A DNA stretch of 19,801 nt, taken from an uncultured Rhodospirillales bacterium. Lineage in GTDB: Bacteria > Pseudomonadota > Alphaproteobacteria > Acetobacterales > Acetobacteraceae. Position numbers and translations under genes: made by a program. Of this stretch, positions 19,283-19,801 are shown piece by piece. Under the pieces are notes generated by a model. That model did not search any database, had not been told where the DNA came from, and saw nothing but the letters and a program-made list of their open reading frames with translations. The stretch is taken from assembly GCA_903928045.1 (NCBI GenBank), contig CAIYPH010000320.1, positions 1 to 19,801 on the forward strand, in the 5' to 3' direction. Every line of letters begins with the position of its first letter. Position 1 is the stretch's first letter.

Positions 19283-19801
19283 ATGGCTTCCACGACTCTG
19301 AACGCGCTCGCGCCCTGCGCAAGTGCACCCGTCGCGCCGATCAAATCGGCACCCGTATTGATCGCACTGCCCGTCATCCTCGCCCTCGATCTCGGCTCCA
19401 CGACCGGCTGGGCCCTGCGCGGTCGCGACGGAACGATCACCTCCGGCACCATGACGTTCCGCCCCAGCCGCTTCGAGGGCGGCGGCATGCGCTATCTCCG
19501 CTTCCGTGCCTGGCTGACGGAGGTCTCGCGCCTCGCCCGTGGCATCGACCGCGTCGTCTTCGAGGAAGTCCGTGCCCATGCCGGCACAGACGCGGCCCAC
19601 ATCTACGGCGGCTTCCTCGCCCATCTCACCGCGAGGTGCGAGGAACGGGAACTGCCCTACGAGGGTGTGCCGGTCGGCACCATCAAGCGGTTTGCCACCG
19701 GCAAGGGCAACGCCGGCAAGGACGCCGTGATCGCCGCCATGAGGGCCAAGGGGCACCAGCCGGGCGACGACAACGAGGCGGATGCCCTCGCGATCCTGTA
19801 C
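19283..19801 (+). CDS. RuvC-like Holliday-junction nuclease, truncated by the window end
   Basis: The visible 173 residues show an RNase-H/RuvC fold: D36 in LALDLGSTTGWAL, the acidic residue in VVFEEVRAH (E94/E95), VGTIKRFATGKGNAGKDAVI (131-150) and the closing acidic cluster GDDNEADALAIL (161-172). This is the pattern of phage RuvC-type crossover-junction endonucleases, which resolve branched replication or recombination intermediates. The first 30 residues are an alanine/proline-rich extension without clear function. AGGAG (19272-19276) lies six bases before the ATG at 19283. The reading frame has no stop before the window ends. It completes a nuclease, SSB-like, primase and resolvase set. 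Confidence 0.85.
   Translation, partial: MASTTLNALAPCASAPVAPIKSAPVLIALPVILALDLGSTTGWALRGRDGTITSGTMTFRPSRFEGGGMRYLRFRAWLTEVSRLARGIDRVVFEEVRAHAGTDAAHIYGGFLAHLTARCEERELPYEGVPVGTIKRFATGKGNAGKDAVIAAMRAKGHQPGDDNEADALAILY

Larger units (their letters stand above)
8701..19801. mobile_element. Left arm of a prophage-like or integrative element (continues past the window)
   Basis: The interval holds a large serine recombinase, an XRE/ImmA immunity pair and a divergent phage-type early module (sigma-like regulator, PD-(D/E)XK nuclease, SSB-like protein, prim-pol/ATPase, RuvC-like nuclease), with no housekeeping gene. This fits the immunity, integration and replication region of a temperate phage or an integrative element. 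No capsid, terminase or tail genes are in the window, so whether it is a phage or another element cannot be decided. The left boundary is inferred from the recombinase cassette and could lie anywhere between about 8600 and 8800. Confidence 0.7.

Noticed and set aside
19177..19801. Alternative plus-strand frame starting ATGAGTTTGAAC
   Set aside because: It stays open to the window end, but most of it is a frame-shifted reading of the RuvC-like gene with an R/H/P-rich product, and it has no good ribosome site.

Overview
The window is GC-rich throughout, with genes packed tightly and many 4-base ATGA/GTGA stop-start overlaps. Gene content and protein style suggest an alphaproteobacterium, possibly of the Acetobacteraceae/Rhodospirillales type. 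That placement is an inference, because no rRNA or other marker gene is present.

Left part (1-8601, all minus strand): a complete, apparently intact type I-E CRISPR-Cas locus in the classical order cas3, cse1 (cas8e), cse2 (cas11), cas7e, cas5e, cas6e, cas1, cas2. It is followed by a very short AT-rich leader (27-77) and one edge-truncated CRISPR repeat (1-26), whose array must continue beyond the left end. The leader holds a TTGACA promoter and an IHF-like site. The cas3-cse1 gap holds a second promoter candidate, so Cascade and adaptation genes may be transcribed apart from cas3.

Right part (about 8701 to the window end): one arm of a prophage-like or integrative element. On the minus strand, reading away from 13.3 kb, lie an ImmA/IrrE-type metallopeptidase, an XRE repressor, two proteins of unknown function, and a translationally coupled cassette of four genes (67-aa ORF, DUF2924 protein, large serine recombinase, ParB-HTH-like protein). 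On the plus strand lies an early/replication module: a sigma-like regulator, an unknown protein, a PD-(D/E)XK nuclease, a protein with an SSB-like acidic tail, a primase-polymerase/RecA-like ATPase fusion, an unknown protein, and a RuvC-like nuclease cut by the window end. The two arms diverge from a control region at 13260-13537 with a perfect palindrome and a cluster of TTGCG/CGCAA half-sites. The recombinase cassette ends right upstream of cas3, so one edge of the element probably lies near 8.6-8.8 kb.

The most striking non-coding structure is at 18242-18474, directly after the primase/ATPase gene. Twelve exact copies of the heptamer GTGTCCC (nine forward, three inverted) and three one-mismatch copies are mixed with a repeated AAAACTGCC box and followed by two strong C/G hairpins. 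It looks like an iteron-type replication origin or a dense protein-binding array for the element.
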